From positions 1 to 6,068 of the forward strand of contig JAJZPP010000048.1 in NCBI GenBank assembly GCA_021811115.1: a stretch of 6,068 nt of DNA, read 5' to 3'. Source of the DNA: a bacterium (lineage in GTDB: Bacteria; Chlamydiota; Chlamydiia; Chlamydiales; FEN-1388). Of this stretch, positions 5,931-6,068 are shown in pieces. The translations under genes and the position numbers were made by a program. The notes under the pieces were generated by a model. It did not search any database and was not told where the DNA came from. It saw nothing but the letters and a program-made list of their open reading frames with translations. Numbering within the stretch: position 1 is the stretch's first letter; every line of letters begins with the position of its first letter.

Positions 5931-6068
5931 AAGAATAAATGCTGCAATTTGGATGAGCGAGATTACCGATCTGTCGCAGATCGCTCCTCGTCCAGAGCAC
6001 GCTATGGAGTCGTCGCGATCCGCAACATCTCGGCAATCTCGCTCATCCAAATTGCAGCATTTATTCTT
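5931..6068. repeat. 138-bp imperfect palindromic element at the window end
   Basis: The first 34 bases (5931-5964, starting AAGAATAAATGCTGCAATTT) are the exact reverse complement of the last 34 (6035-6068). The remaining 35 positions of each half still pair at 23, so about 57 of 69 positions of the whole element are symmetric. Inside are further hairpins, such as CGATCTG-tcg-CAGATCG near 5967-5983 and a TCCA...TGGA pair around the centre. No ORF of note is present. It resembles a MITE or an interspersed REP-like palindrome. The window ends exactly at the outer edge, so any target-site duplication on the right is out of view. Confidence 0.88.

Noticed and set aside
1..6068. Defence system, CRISPR array, tRNA, rRNA or self-encoded transposase
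   Set aside because: I looked for spaced direct repeats, transposase motifs and conserved RNA stretches and saw none. The genes present are housekeeping types.

Overview
The window carries ordinary bacterial housekeeping genes separated by repeat-rich intergenic DNA. The base composition looks close to balanced. Genes are tightly packed, with one-base stop/start overlaps and mostly recognisable Shine-Dalgarno sequences. One small protein has a Sec-type leader. The taxon cannot be fixed from this sequence. The interspersed CTCTGTG/CTCTGCG-type repeats and a large palindromic element resemble repeats I associate with environmental Gram-negative lineages. A PVC-type bacterium (Chlamydiota/Verrucomicrobiota) is possible, but that is a guess.

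Layout. Bases 1-285 are non-coding: a short 9-bp tandem repeat at the left edge, a 15-bp inverted repeat at 142-183, and a weak promoter-like stretch. A plus-strand pair follows. An Uup-type ABC-F ATPase (286-2058) overlaps by one base a BaiN/HI0933/YhiN-family flavoprotein (2058-3326). The flavoprotein gene contains a perfect 63-bp in-frame tandem duplication. Its end overlaps by 12 bp, tail to tail, a small minus-strand gene (3315-3708) for a probable exported NTF2-like (DUF4440/SnoaL-type) protein whose frame is broken by a +1 shift. Bases 3709-4017 hold a near-perfect inverted repeat with 37-bp arms. A minus-strand operon then encodes NAD+ synthetase as two polypeptides: the nitrilase-type glutaminase (4839-5684) and the ATP-dependent NAD synthase (4018-4839), joined by a one-base TGATG overlap. 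The last 384 bases hold the likely operon promoter, a doubtful 45-codon ORF and, flush with the window end, a 138-bp imperfect palindrome with 34-bp perfect outer arms.

How the genes work together. The nitrilase and NadE proteins almost certainly form one enzyme: glutamine is hydrolysed by the first and the ammonia is used by the second to amidate nicotinate adenine dinucleotide. The uup-baiN pair looks co-transcribed and translationally coupled, but no shared pathway is evident. I see no defence system, CRISPR array, tRNA, rRNA or transposase. The points worth following up are the split NAD synthetase, the fresh duplication inside the flavoprotein gene, the frameshifted NTF2-like gene and the three inverted-repeat elements.
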